A stretch of 64,000 nt of DNA from Candidatus Alcium sp. F082 (GCA_001543395.1 LPNG01000002.1:1-64000); one strand, 5' to 3'. Positions 43,736-52,655 are shown, numbered from the stretch's first letter. The notes: a model not told the origin generated them from the letters alone. A program made the numbers and translations.

Positions 43736-46700
43736 TCGCTCATTTTCTTGTTAAGTATCGACAGCAAAGTACATACATCAAAATTAGTGTCACCCGAAAG
43801 CAATTTGCTGATTTCTTTTTCGAGATCATCAGACTTTCTCCTATCTTTTTCAGGTAGAATATAAGTCTGCGTCCTAACATTGGTTCCTTTATTTGTCACC
43901 ATATCAAACGAATAGGCATCACTCGTTTCCGAATCGGTCAACCGTTGTGAGATAGATGAATACTTTTCACACTCACGGAATAGATACACCAAATCATCAG
44001 CTAGTTTGTCTTCTTGTTCGTCACGAAGAGAGTCAAGACGTTGTTCCAAGATGGTGTAGCAGATTGATTGGTACCACTGTGTACGATTGTCATACTCGGT
44101 CATAACGTGATGGTAGAACTCGCGTTGTTTGTCTGTCAAAAGATAGGTTTTCACATGCGCAAGCCTTTCGCGCACTTCAACGACATACTCATTGTAATCG
44201 CAGGACTGCAAGCCGAATCCATCTACCAACCGTTCCTCAATACGGTCAATCAATCTTGAATAACAAGAACGTAGTTCACGGATGGCCCGCTGAATAATAA
44301 TGCCATACTCTCGGATAAACTCCTCTTGTTTCAACTTTTCCTGATTGAAGCCCAAAGCCTCTGGCAGGTCTTCAAAGAAAGCCTTTTCCGGGTCTTTTGC
44401 CTTTGCCAGCACATCGCGGAACTTCATTGTTGACGCATGGTCGAACTTGCGGGTGTATTTAGTGTAATCATCCAATCGGGCATAAAAAGAGAGGAATGGT
44501 TTAATAGTCTCTATGAAGCTATCCTTGGTGATGTTAAACTCATCGCCAAGATTGATGAAACGACGGTACTGGTTAAAGAAACCTAACTTCACCCCATCTA
44601 CGGCAAACTTCTTTACCTCGAAGTCCTGCGGATGTTTTTGCAACAAGTCGAAAAACTCCATATTCACCTCTGGCATAAATGCGCCTTTTGATGCATCATA
44701 GAGGGCAAAGTCCTGTCTCTTAATAAACAAGTATGTGGGAATCCAAAAGTCCAAAAAACCTTGTTTCAGTTTGTAAGGCTGAGTAGAAAGAATCTTTATC
44801 AGCTCTGAAATCTTTCGGGCTTTGTTTTCTGTACTCTTCAGGAAATCTTCACATGCAGTCCAGACAGAAAAGAACCCTTCATTTGCAGGAGCATCTGCGA
44901 ACTCACCATCTTGATGTAGCCCTGTGTTTTTCAATAGTGAGAAGTATATGGTCTTTTCTGGTGGAAACTTGTCTTCAGGAAATCCAAGATTCTCTTCATT
45001 ACTATGTTCAATGAGATAGGTCAAATAACTTTTTCTCGCTGCTGTAATGGTACCACTCAGTTTATGCTTGTTGAACAGTTCATTGTTCATCACAGGTGTC
45101 TTGCTGTATATCTCATCACATACGCTTGACAACAATATGTTGAAATCACGATGAGACTCTACCTTCCGCACTTCACCCTTGAATATCCAAACCACGCGAT
45201 TCTTATAAGAGAAAAGATTGTCGCTAATAGCTTTGTTCAGCAGATTCTCTTCGTATTCTTTCAGTTTCTGAATTTCCTTGACAGCAACGAGGTCTTCTTT
45301 CTTGATAACCTTATCCGTCAAGTAGTTGTATTTCTTAATATTATACAGATGGTCTATGATGTTGTCCGTATCAATGAAGAGGGCAAAAATCAAAGCATGT
45401 TCAGAATCAGCGCTAAATCTCTTGATCTCTTCCAACGCATCTTTCCTTGTTGAAAATATTAGTTCTATATAACCGTCAGTATCTCCCTTAGGCACCAACT
45501 CCGTTGGTTCCTCAAACAGTTTGTAGTCAAAGAAACGGGGTGTTCCTTTTTGATAAAAATGGGCTTTCACAGGAGAAATACGGTGATTGAAGAATACGGT
45601 TAGTTCATCCACAAAAGCAACAGGTCGTGAAACCATCAACCCTGCCTCGCGAATCTCTGCCTCAAGGTCCACATCCGTACCTTCAAACAGCATCACACGG
45701 TCTTTATAGGCAGCATAGCGAATAATCTTCTTGCTCTCCAGCTTTTCTATTATGTTCTTTGCATCTGGAATGTCCATCGCGAGAGTCGCATATTCCGCAA
45801 GCGACTCTTTAGACAATCGGAACCCAGCGACCCCAAAAAGATTGAGCAATCCAATTGCTTTGATGATGTTGATGGCATAAAGCATTTGTTCCTCAGAATC
45901 CCAACTCTGTCCTTCCACTCTTTCGATGGAAATCTGCATAGAGCTCCAACTCATTGAGTCGGCATTGGCATCTTTCAAATAAGAATAGAAACTGTAATAG
46001 ACGTAATCGTATACTTTCTGAAGATTGTATATCTTTTCATCAGTTGAGATACTTCCTAAAGAAGCCAAGAACGTAAACAGAGAACGCTCATTCTGCCCAT
46101 ATCGTTGAATAGCTGTCGTAATGGCGTATGCTGAGAATAAATCGAGCGGATAGAGTTGCTTCGCCGTATCAACGAGAAAGTCGCTGGTAACATAGCCAGT
46201 ACTTTTTGCCAGTTCATAAAGGGAAATTGCACAAGCGGGAACTTCATTATAATTGTTTCCTTGCATCTGCTTCGCTGCAAGATAAAGCAGCTGCTCTATT
46301 GGTTCCACAAAAGTGATTTCCTTGAACCGTCCTTTTACTTTCTTCCACTCATTGACTTGCGTCTCGGTCAATCCCTTGGCATAGGCACTGAAGTTTTGAT
46401 GCAAGGTGGTCAGCAATAGAATTTGGCGGGATGGAACATTCACAAACTCAGCCAATTTCTGAAGGAAATACAACTCCTTTTCAGGATTGTTCTTTGCAGC
46501 GTGTTCCAATACCTTACCAAATTCATCAATGACAATCAGCAAAAATTTCCCCTGCTTCTGACTCTTATTGTAATAGGTCTTAAGCTCATCAAGCACACTA
46601 TTTGTTGTGTCCTCTGCATTAAGACTACGGCGAAGGAGTGTTGATAACTCGGTGTAATCTCCTACAATGTTCATGATTTCAACATCAGAAGTACCGAGAA

Positions 46701-46950
46701 GATTCTTGGCATCCAACAGATAAGGTGTTTTGCCTCGTCTTTTCAAATCTGATTCCAAAGCCAAAAGGAAACTTGACTTGCCCGTGCCGTATGAACCAAT
46801 AATCGTAAAGGAATGGATCCCTGTCTGAAAGTCATTCACAATGCTACTAATTGCTTTTTGGGCGTTGGGTGTTACTATGTATTGAGCGCCCTCAGCAAAG
46901 CCGTTCTCTATATTAGCGGATAAACTAAACGTTCTTTTCATAGTAGTCAT
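43732..46950 (-). CDS. large P-loop ATPase of the phosphorothioation-like operon
   Basis: A 1,072-residue protein. The N-terminal AAA-type ATPase domain has Walker A GSYGTGKSS at 52-60 and Walker B LLIVIDEFGKVLEH near 137. The remaining ~800 residues are mostly helical with no domain I recognise. Size and layout recall the BrxC/PglY-type or Dnd-restriction-linked ATPases, but I cannot assign it to a named family. It overlaps the DUF4007 gene by 26 bases and dndC by four, and is part of the system's core. Confidence 0.82.
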   Translation of the reverse strand: MTTMKRTFSLSANIENGFAEGAQYIVTPNAQKAISSIVNDFQTGIHSFTIIGSYGTGKSSFLLALESDLKRRGKTPYLLDAKNLLGTSDVEIMNIVGDYTELSTLLRRSLNAEDTTNSVLDELKTYYNKSQKQGKFLLIVIDEFGKVLEHAAKNNPEKELYFLQKLAEFVNVPSRQILLLTTLHQNFSAYAKGLTETQVNEWKKVKGRFKEITFVEPIEQLLYLAAKQMQGNNYNEVPACAISLYELAKSTGYVTSDFLVDTAKQLYPLDLFSAYAITTAIQRYGQNERSLFTFLASLGSISTDEKIYNLQKVYDYVYYSFYSYLKDANADSMSWSSMQISIERVEGQSWDSEEQMLYAINIIKAIGLLNLFGVAGFRLSKESLAEYATLAMDIPDAKNIIEKLESKKIIRYAAYKDRVMLFEGTDVDLEAEIREAGLMVSRPVAFVDELTVFFNHRISPVKAHFYQKGTPRFFDYKLFEEPTELVPKGDTDGYIELIFSTRKDALEEIKRFSADSEHALIFALFIDTDNIIDHLYNIKKYNYLTDKVIKKEDLVAVKEIQKLKEYEENLLNKAISDNLFSYKNRVVWIFKGEVRKVESHRDFNILLSSVCDEIYSKTPVMNNELFNKHKLSGTITAARKSYLTYLIEHSNEENLGFPEDKFPPEKTIYFSLLKNTGLHQDGEFADAPANEGFFSVWTACEDFLKSTENKARKISELIKILSTQPYKLKQGFLDFWIPTYLFIKRQDFALYDASKGAFMPEVNMEFFDLLQKHPQDFEVKKFAVDGVKLGFFNQYRRFINLGDEFNITKDSFIETIKPFLSFYARLDDYTKYTRKFDHASTMKFRDVLAKAKDPEKAFFEDLPEALGFNQEKLKQEEFIREYGIIIQRAIRELRSCYSRLIDRIEERLVDGFGLQSCDYNEYVVEVRERLAHVKTYLLTDKQREFYHHVMTEYDNRTQWYQSICYTILEQRLDSLRDEQEDKLADDLVYLFRECEKYSSISQRLTDSETSDAYSFDMVTNKGTNVRTQTYILPEKDRRKSDDLEKEISKLLSGDTNFDVCTLLSILNKKMSE

Positions 46951-47791
46951 TTAAAACTTGTTCCTTATCCAAATCCTTAGTAAACTGTACCATGCGGATA
47001 CCGGCGTTGTCACTATAGGAAATATATTCTGAGTAATCCTTCGCCAGTTGTTTCAGCATCTCGATAGTCTCATGGTCCTGCATGCAAAACGCAAGGCCAA
47101 TCTCATCTTGAACGGTTTCGTAGGAAATGGTGTTGTCACCTTCCCTTTCTTTCAGCCTCAACAGAGCATACATAAAGATTTCTTTCTGCACTTTTCTCTT
47201 ACCCTCTATGTTGAAGTAATAACCTTTACCCTCGGCATTTTGTCTGATAAGATCAAGGTCAATCAACATGGAGGAAAAGTCTTCATTCGATTGTGCTTTA
47301 CGTGGCAGGGCATAATTCTGAATCAATACGGCAACATCTTTCTTGACTGTATTTTCGTTAAAGAGATTCTGCTTACCTGACTCAATCATATCCAGTTTCA
47401 CATAGGTTACAACCTGATCACGTTCAAACTGCGTATGCCCCTTCTGATAATCACAGAAAAACAGATGATATAGCGTTGCTTCTTGACTGAAAACTAGAGT
47501 AAAATGTAGAAGCCAAAGTGTAGCTAAATCTTCTATATATCGGTCTTTACCATTTTCTTCATCAAACAAATAGTCACCCAACCTAGTCCGCTGGTTGCCC
47601 TCACAAATTCCGAAAGCCTTAAGCCAATAGCGAATGGATGCCACCATATTCTTTCCAACACCCAAATGAACTACAGCCTCCGGCCTATTAAAGTCCCTCC
47701 CCTGCACGACAAAATCATACCCTTTCTTCAGCCATAACGTCTTGCAAGGAAAAGATTCATGCCCAGAAAAAACATATTTTGAATAACTCAT
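46925..47791 (-). CDS. DUF4007 family protein
   Basis: A 288-residue soluble protein that opens the operon. The FSGHESFPCKTLWLKKGYDF start and AVVHLGVGKNMVASIRYWLKA block near 38 are the hallmark of DUF4007. The family is known mainly from linkage to DndC-like and defence genes. A winged-helix-like middle region is possible and would fit a regulator. It is preceded by a promoter at 47813-47846 and overlaps the next gene by 26 bases. Confidence 0.88.
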   Translation of the reverse strand: MSYSKYVFSGHESFPCKTLWLKKGYDFVVQGRDFNRPEAVVHLGVGKNMVASIRYWLKAFGICEGNQRTRLGDYLFDEENGKDRYIEDLATLWLLHFTLVFSQEATLYHLFFCDYQKGHTQFERDQVVTYVKLDMIESGKQNLFNENTVKKDVAVLIQNYALPRKAQSNEDFSSMLIDLDLIRQNAEGKGYYFNIEGKRKVQKEIFMYALLRLKEREGDNTISYETVQDEIGLAFCMQDHETIEMLKQLAKDYSEYISYSDNAGIRMVQFTKDLDKEQVLNDYYEKNV

Positions 47792-47812
47792 TTACTATAA
47801 AATTAAAACTTG

Positions 47813-47846
47813 CAAATATAAAGAACTTTTCCGTTTCGGCAACAAA
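47813..47846 (-). promoter_or_regulatory. promoter of the nine-gene operon
   Basis: On the minus strand TTTG (47846-47843) is followed after 22 bases by TATATTTG (47820-47813), 21 bases before the DUF4007 ATG. No other clear promoter was seen inside the operon. Confidence 0.6.
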
Positions 47847-47972
47847 AATTCCTCCCCACGAGCCAAATAGCTCATGGAGAAGCTGCATCTTGGACGTTTT
47901 ATTCCAGGCATTTCTCCCGCCCTTCTCTCGCCCTTCCTTCGCTCTAGCCATACTCAAAGGGTATGGTTGAGT

Positions 47973-48005
47973 ATGCCTACACCTTGCCAACACCTTGCCT
48001 AGGGT
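47973..48005. repeat. 11-bp tandem repeat, three units
   Basis: ATGCCTACACC, TTGCCAACACC and TTGCCTAGGGT. It has the same period and same last unit type as the array at 34781-34868. The rest of the 314-bp gap 47792-48105 holds the operon promoter and nothing else I can name. Confidence 0.8.
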
Positions 48006-48105
48006 ATGCGAAAAGCTACCAATCGATGATGCTGGAGGTGAACAAAAGGGTGTATCTGGAGGGGAGGTCGCTTTACCTGAAGACGCATTGCGACAAAGCT
48101 ACATA

Positions 48106-48744
48106 TCACTTCTCAAAAATCACCGACCCGGCCTGTGTCGGATGATCATAAATGAGGATCTCCTCTGACCCTTCCTGCTTCTTATACCTCAACACCTTCC
48201 ACACGATCATGAGATCCCCGCCCGCCGAGAGCGTCATGACGATGCCGATCCAGAACAACAGCCCCGAACCCAACAGGATCCCCAAGAGGGCAGGGATGAT
48301 CCCAAGGACGATGCATGGCATCAAAGCGCCCCAGATGTAATGGCGCTTCGTCAGGGGCGTGGCACAGGTGCAGTAAGGTGTCAAATACTCCTTCATGAAC
48401 CCGAAATCGATGTCTTTGAAATGATGCTCTGCAAACACGCTCCAAGTCAGGCCGTGGATGAGCTCGTGGGCCACAATGAGCACTATGAATATGACGGCGA
48501 ACAGCAGACTCTCCTTGGGCGTCGGCCTCAGCAGCGCCATGGGATTCTTCCAAGCGAAAAGCAACACGCCGATGGCGGTCACCGGGATGGCGAGCAATAG
48601 GACGAAGAGGTTGGCCTTGACGATGCTGATGTTCAGGTCGTTCCTCTTGTAGCCCCGCCCGACGAGGGCTTCGCTGGTCTTCTCAAAGACGTCGAAGCGT
48701 CGCTGCTCGCGCGCGCTTAGTTTTCTGTTCTTCTCGTTATCCAT
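48106..48744 (-). CDS. DUF3267 domain membrane protein, putative metalloprotease
   Basis: A 212-residue protein with four hydrophobic helices. The VAHELIHGLTW segment (near residue 92) has the HExxH zinc signature of the DUF3267 family, thought to be membrane metallopeptidases. A basic ~30-residue cytoplasmic start precedes the first helix. Substrate unknown. GC content is core-like, marking the right edge of the AT-rich island. A minus-strand -7 element TATTTTTG lies at 48775-48768. Confidence 0.85.
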   Translation of the reverse strand: MDNEKNRKLSAREQRRFDVFEKTSEALVGRGYKRNDLNISIVKANLFVLLLAIPVTAIGVLLFAWKNPMALLRPTPKESLLFAVIFIVLIVAHELIHGLTWSVFAEHHFKDIDFGFMKEYLTPYCTCATPLTKRHYIWGALMPCIVLGIIPALLGILLGSGLLFWIGIVMTLSAGGDLMIVWKVLRYKKQEGSEEILIYDHPTQAGSVIFEK

Positions 48745-48767
48745 GGTCGTGTCAGATAAAAACGGCG

Positions 48768-48775
48768 CAAAAATA
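48768..48775 (-). promoter_or_regulatory. -7 promoter element of the DUF3267 gene
   Basis: Read on the minus strand this is TATTTTTG, followed by GCGCCG, 24 bases before the start codon. Confidence 0.55.
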
Positions 48776-48799
48776 CATAATAATCAAATCATGCAAAAA

Positions 48800-49065
48800 A
48801 TACCGTGGTCCTTTGGCGGTTCTGGAGATCGCGTTCCGCCTTCGCGGAATGAGAGGCCCGCGATGACGGTAAAGGGTGAGGCGTTGTCCGTTGAAGTGCT
48901 GTTTTCCGCCCGTATGCCGTGTGTGGGAACGCCCACCCTTCACCGGGTTGGGCGCGCGGGGTACGGCCGACATGGCGGGGAAGCGTCCGCTTTGTGCGTC
49001 GGGACCGATGATGTCGGCCTTGAATTTTCGCTTCCTTTTTTTCAAGAAAAAGGAAGAAAGAAAGA
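48800..49065. repeat. composite repeat (family G), copy 4, reversed and lacking the hairpin module
   Basis: Reversed relative to copies 1-3. Its complement carries GCGAAAATTCAAGGCC, CATCATCGGTCC, GGGCGTTCCCACACACGG and a family C-like end (TTTACCGTCATCGCGGG, then AACCGCCAAAGGAC). The segment between TCGGTCC and the GC-rich arm, where the CTAAACG stem belongs, is absent. It occupies most of the 375-bp gap 48745-49119. Confidence 0.7.
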
Positions 49066-49087
49066 CCCACAATCCACCAAAATTTCG

Positions 49088-49095
49088 TATCTTTG
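49088..49095 (+). promoter_or_regulatory. -7 promoter element of the Fic gene
   Basis: TATCTTTG matches the consensus, 25 bases before the ATG at 49120. Confidence 0.6.
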
Positions 49096-49119
49096 AAGCC
49101 TGATTCACGACGACACGCC

Positions 49120-50295
49120 ATGGCCAAAGAGCACAACTACATAGACTTTGATGAATATATACGGCAAGGAGAACCCGCGAAGCGCGAGGCCGCCTACGCT
49201 TGGAGTACGGCCATCGGCCTGCAAGCCGTCGATGGGCTCACGACCTCCGAGTACCTCAACGACTTGGCGCGCCGCAACATCGAAGGCGAACTTACCATGG
49301 ATCAGGTCGACACCTTGCTCGACAGCTATTACGAAAGCAAGACCGCGCGCGAGGCCCATGATGACGACAAGAATGAAGCCGACAAAGCATCGAGAAACAT
49401 TAAGAAGATACTCTCTGTGAAGACGGTCGACTTCACCACCAACGGTTTTATCTCGTTGCACCGCCGCATTTTCGAAGGCGTCTTCAAGCACGCCGGCCAA
49501 CTGCGCGACTACGACATCACCAAGAAGGAATGGGTGCTGGAAGGCGACACGGTGAACTACCTGAACTGGGAAGACCTGCGCCGGGCATTGGACTACGACA
49601 TCAAGCAAGAACGCGAGTTCAGCTATAAAGGCATCGCTCAGGACGACCTTATCACTCATTTTGCCAGCTTCGTTTCCGGACTTTGGCAAATCCACGCTTT
49701 CGGCGAAGGCAACACCCGCACCACGGCTGTGTTCACGATACAATACCTTCGCTCGATAGGCTTTGACGTTGAGAACGATCTATTTGCCAAACACTCGTGG
49801 TACTTCCGCAACGCCCTTGTCCGCGCCAACTACAAGAATGCCGTGAAAGGCATCGACTACTCCCCTATCTATTTGGAACGTTTCTTCCGTAACCTACTCC
49901 TCGGCGAGCAATGGGACCTCCGCAACCGCTATCTGCATGTTCACCCCTCGAAAGAATGGAGTGTGCAGCCTGATCTGGCTGAAACAAAAAGTTCTGGGCA
50001 AACACCCGAACAAGTACCCGAACAAGTACCCGAACAAGTTCATGACTTATTACATACAAACAACCCCTTAGTTATTGAATTGATAAAGGTACTGGGGCAT
50101 GAAGAACTATCTATTTCACAATTGATGGAAAAGACAGGATTAAAACACAGGCCCAACTTCATAGAATACCATTTGAATCCCGCCATTTCCGAAGGCTTCG
50201 TCCGTCTGCTTTATCCCGACAAGCCACGCCATCCAAGACAGAAATACCTGCTGACGAAGAAAGGGCTTGCGCTCTATAAGGAAATAATTGGGTAA
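49120..50295 (+). CDS. Fic family protein
   Basis: A 391-residue protein. The Fic core motif reads HAFGEGNTRT (192-201), a variant of HPFxxGNGR in which the second glycine is a threonine. An IEGE segment (54-57) lies where some Fic proteins carry an inhibitory helix, but the preceding serine/threonine is missing. Residues about 285-310 contain PEQV repeated. The C-terminal ~85 residues look like a winged-helix domain (LSISQLMEKTGLKHRPNF). Fic enzymes transfer AMP or other groups to proteins. The ATG at 49120 is chosen because an upstream TTG overlaps the promoter. Confidence 0.88.
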   Translation: MAKEHNYIDFDEYIRQGEPAKREAAYAWSTAIGLQAVDGLTTSEYLNDLARRNIEGELTMDQVDTLLDSYYESKTAREAHDDDKNEADKASRNIKKILSVKTVDFTTNGFISLHRRIFEGVFKHAGQLRDYDITKKEWVLEGDTVNYLNWEDLRRALDYDIKQEREFSYKGIAQDDLITHFASFVSGLWQIHAFGEGNTRTTAVFTIQYLRSIGFDVENDLFAKHSWYFRNALVRANYKNAVKGIDYSPIYLERFFRNLLLGEQWDLRNRYLHVHPSKEWSVQPDLAETKSSGQTPEQVPEQVPEQVHDLLHTNNPLVIELIKVLGHEELSISQLMEKTGLKHRPNFIEYHLNPAISEGFVRLLYPDKPRHPRQKYLLTKKGLALYKEIIG

Positions 50296-50300
50296 CTTCA

Positions 50301-50331
50301 GGAGATTGCGAATCAAGTCCGCAATGACTCC
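50301..50331. repeat. short palindromic repeat (family C), copy 4, reversed
   Basis: GGAGATTGCGAATCAAGTCC followed by GCAATGACTCC, the reverse complement of copies 1-3 with one change. Confidence 0.75.
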
Positions 50332-50354
50332 AAGGGGCGAAAGTGTTGGGTAAT

Positions 50355-50484
50355 GAGGTTCCCCTTCGGGGAATGGAGTAATCATTATAAGGTAACACGC
50401 GGCGGCTTGAAACGTTTTCGGGTCGTAAGCGTTACATGCCGCCGCTGGTCACTCTACTTACTCCTCCATTCCCGAAGGGAATCT
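50355..50484. repeat. long palindromic repeat (family E), copy 2
   Basis: Outer arms AGGTTCCCCTTCGGGGAATG and CATTCCCGAAGGGAATCT; inner arms GCGGCGG and CCGCCGC with GTAAC/GTTAC around them. It lies between the Fic gene and the DIP1984 gene. Confidence 0.88.
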
Positions 50485-50504
50485 AATTTCTCAATTAAAA
50501 TGCC

Positions 50505-50512
50505 TATCTTTG
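50505..50512 (+). promoter_or_regulatory. -7 promoter element of the DIP1984 gene
   Basis: TATCTTTG followed by GCGCC, 18 bases before the ATG at 50531. Confidence 0.6.
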
Positions 50513-50530
50513 CGCCAAAATCCATTCCCT

Positions 50531-50986
50531 ATGAAACTCGCAGAAGCATTAAGCATCAGGAAAGACCTGCAGAAGCGCATCCAACAGCTCGGACAGCGCA
50601 TACAAAACAACGTGAAGGTGCAGGAAGGCGACACGCCTTCGGAAGAGCCCACGGAGCTGATGAAGGAACTCGACGCCTGCCTCACGCAGCTCGAAGACCT
50701 CATCTGGCGCATCAACGCCACCAATATGAAGACCACCAACGCCCAGGGCGTCACCCTCACCCAACTCATGGCCCGCAAGGACGTGTTGACCATGCGCGTC
50801 AGCAACCTGCGCAGCATCTTCGACACCGCCTCGGCGGGACAGGACCGCTACTCGCGCTCGGAGATCAAGACGGTGACCGTGGTCGACGTGAAAGCCATCG
50901 GCAAGAAGGTGGACGAATGCTCCGCACAGCTGCGCCAACTCGACATGGAGATACAGGCGCTCAACTTCCAGACCGAGCTGGTCTGA
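50531..50986 (+). CDS. DIP1984 family protein
   Basis: A 151-residue, almost wholly helical protein. It begins MKLAEALSIRKDLQKRIQQL and contains RINATN and LMARKDVLTMRVSNLR, the pattern of the DIP1984 (septicolysin-like) family. Function is unknown. It has an adjacent promoter at 50505. It is followed by an inverted repeat region of 175 bp with no gene. Confidence 0.85.
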   Translation: MKLAEALSIRKDLQKRIQQLGQRIQNNVKVQEGDTPSEEPTELMKELDACLTQLEDLIWRINATNMKTTNAQGVTLTQLMARKDVLTMRVSNLRSIFDTASAGQDRYSRSEIKTVTVVDVKAIGKKVDECSAQLRQLDMEIQALNFQTELV

Positions 50987-50991
50987 ACCAC

Positions 50992-51166
50992 AAGGCATCC
51001 GCGTTTGTAGGGCGAACCGAACCCCCACCACTGATCGTTGCCCGGAGCCGGCAGCACCCGTTCACGATGAACAGCACGGCGCAGGCTCAGCACGTTGTCA
51101 TCCGAATGTACGGCTTAGGCCGCACGGCGCACTACCGACCGGTTGACTATGAATGCCGGATGCCTT
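50992..51166. repeat. inverted-repeat-bounded segment
   Basis: AAGGCATCCG (50992-51001) and CGGATGCCTT (51157-51166) bound a GC-rich segment without a plausible gene. No second copy is in the window. Confidence 0.5.
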
Positions 51167-51182
51167 CTTTTGTATTTACGAC

Positions 51183-51764
51183 TCAACCCAAGTCCTTCAA
51201 AAACGCGATCAGCTTACGCGTGGCCTTGCCACGGTGGCTGATGGCGTTTTTCACTTCGTGGCCCAGCTCGGCGAAGGTCTGCTCATAGCCGTCGGGTTGG
51301 AAGATGGGGTCGTAGCCGAAGCCGTCGGTGCCGCGTTGCTCCTCGGTGATGCGTCCGTCGCAACGGCCTTCGAAGAAATAGGACTGACCGTCGAGGTTCA
51401 GCGCGATGCAGGTGCGGAAGGCCGCCTTGCGGTTGGTCTGTCCCTTCATGGCAGCCAGCATCTTATCCACATTGTCCTGGTAGGTGCAATGCTCGCCGGC
51501 ATAGCGTGCCGAATACACGCCCGGGGCGCCGCCCAAAGCCTCCACCTCAAGGCCGGAGTCGTCGGAGAAACAGTCCACGTGGTACTTGTTGGTGACGAAG
51601 TCCGCCTTGATCTTGGCGTTGCCTTCGATGGTGTCGGCGTCTTCGACGATATCCTCGTGGCAGCCGATGTCGTCGAGGCTCAGGACCTCATAGAGGCCCT
51701 CCATGATTTCGCGCATCTCGCGCAGTTTGTTCTTATTGTTGGTGGCAAATACGATCTGTTTCAT
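51183..51764 (-). CDS. rdgB: XTP/dITP diphosphatase (Ham1/RdgB)
   Basis: A 193-residue pyrophosphatase that removes non-canonical purine nucleotides (dITP, XTP). It has VFATNNKNKLREM at the N-terminus, DSGLEVEALGGAPGVYSARY near residue 69 and a C-terminal GFGYDPIF, then ISHRGKA. Length is normal. It lies between family E copy 3 and the inverted repeat at 50992, with no operon partner. Confidence 0.95.
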   Translation of the reverse strand: MKQIVFATNNKNKLREMREIMEGLYEVLSLDDIGCHEDIVEDADTIEGNAKIKADFVTNKYHVDCFSDDSGLEVEALGGAPGVYSARYAGEHCTYQDNVDKMLAAMKGQTNRKAAFRTCIALNLDGQSYFFEGRCDGRITEEQRGTDGFGYDPIFQPDGYEQTFAELGHEVKNAISHRGKATRKLIAFLKDLG

Positions 51765-51792
51765 TTTACAATAAAGGTTTATATTAGGGTTG

Positions 51793-51923
51793 AGATTCCC
51801 CTGCGGGGAATGGAGTTAATGCTATTAGGTACCACGCGGCGGTTTGGGCCGTTACCAGCCAGGAACCGTTTCATGCCGCCGCAGTCAACAAAACAACGGC
51901 TTCTCCATTCCCGAAGGGAATCT
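51793..51923. repeat. long palindromic repeat (family E), copy 3
   Basis: Outer arms AGATTCCCCTGCGGGGAATG and CATTCCCGAAGGGAATCT; inner GCGGCGG and CCGCCGC arms. It lies between rdgB and ung, both on the minus strand. Confidence 0.88.
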
Positions 51924-51932
51924 CCATTATCG

Positions 51933-52613
51933 TTAAGGCAATGACCAGTCAATCGGTTCAATACCATGCTCTATCAAATAACGGTTTGTTTGCGAGAAGT
52001 GATGACAGCCGAAGAAGCCGCGGCTGGCGGAGAGCGGCGAGGGGTGCACCGACTTCAGGATCAGGTGCTTGGTCGGGTCGATCAGGGCCTGTTTGGCGAT
52101 GGCGTAGTTGCCCCAGAGGATGAAGACGAGGTGCTCGCGTTGCTCCGACAGGGCACAGATGGCGGCATCGGTAAACTGTTCCCAGCCGTGGCGCGAGTGC
52201 GAGGCGGCCTGTCCGGCGCGCACCGTCAGCGAGGCGTTGAGGAGCAGCACCCCTTCCCTAGCCCACTTCTCGAGGTTGCCCGAGCGCGCCATGGGCACGC
52301 CGAGGTCGGCATTCAGCTCCTTGAAGATGTTCTGCAGGCTGGGCGGGAAGGGCACACCGTCGGGCACCGAGAACGATAGGCCGTGGGCCTGTCCCGGGCC
52401 GTGGTAGGGGTCCTGGCCCAAGATGACCACCTTCACCTTGTCGAAAGGCGTGAGGTTGAAGGCGTTGAAGATCAAGGGACCGGGAGGATAGACGGCATAC
52501 TGCCGCTTCTCGCTGACGAGGAACGACTTGAGGTCGGCGAAGTAGGGTGCCTCGAACTGCGGCCGCAGCACTTGGTACCAACTTTCGTCGATATTGGGTT
52601 TCTTTACTTCCAT
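51933..52613 (-). CDS. ung: uracil-DNA glycosylase
   Basis: A 226-residue family 1 enzyme that removes uracil from DNA. It has the catalytic [20 protein letters not shown] near residue 65 (Asp in GQDPYHG), [11 protein letters not shown] near 124, and [17 protein letters not shown] near 190. All motifs are intact and length is normal. It begins just before an 8-bp tandem repeat and a family D palindrome. Confidence 0.96.
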   Translation of the reverse strand: MEVKKPNIDESWYQVLRPQFEAPYFADLKSFLVSEKRQYAVYPPGPLIFNAFNLTPFDKVKVVILGQDPYHGPGQAHGLSFSVPDGVPFPPSLQNIFKELNADLGVPMARSGNLEKWAREGVLLLNASLTVRAGQAASHSRHGWEQFTDAAICALSEQREHLVFILWGNYAIAKQALIDPTKHLILKSVHPSPLSASRGFFGCHHFSQTNRYLIEHGIEPIDWSLP

Positions 52614-52626
52614 CTTTTTCAGTTGT

Positions 52627-52655
52627 CAGTTGTTCAGTTGTTCAGTTGTTCAGTT
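52627..52655. repeat. 8-bp tandem repeat
   Basis: Three copies of CAGTTGTT plus CAGTT, directly upstream of ung on the minus strand. Confidence 0.8.

Noticed and set aside
50353-51288. 311-residue plus-strand frame
   Set aside because: It crosses a palindromic repeat and overlaps the DIP1984 and rdgB genes in other frames; no recognisable domain.
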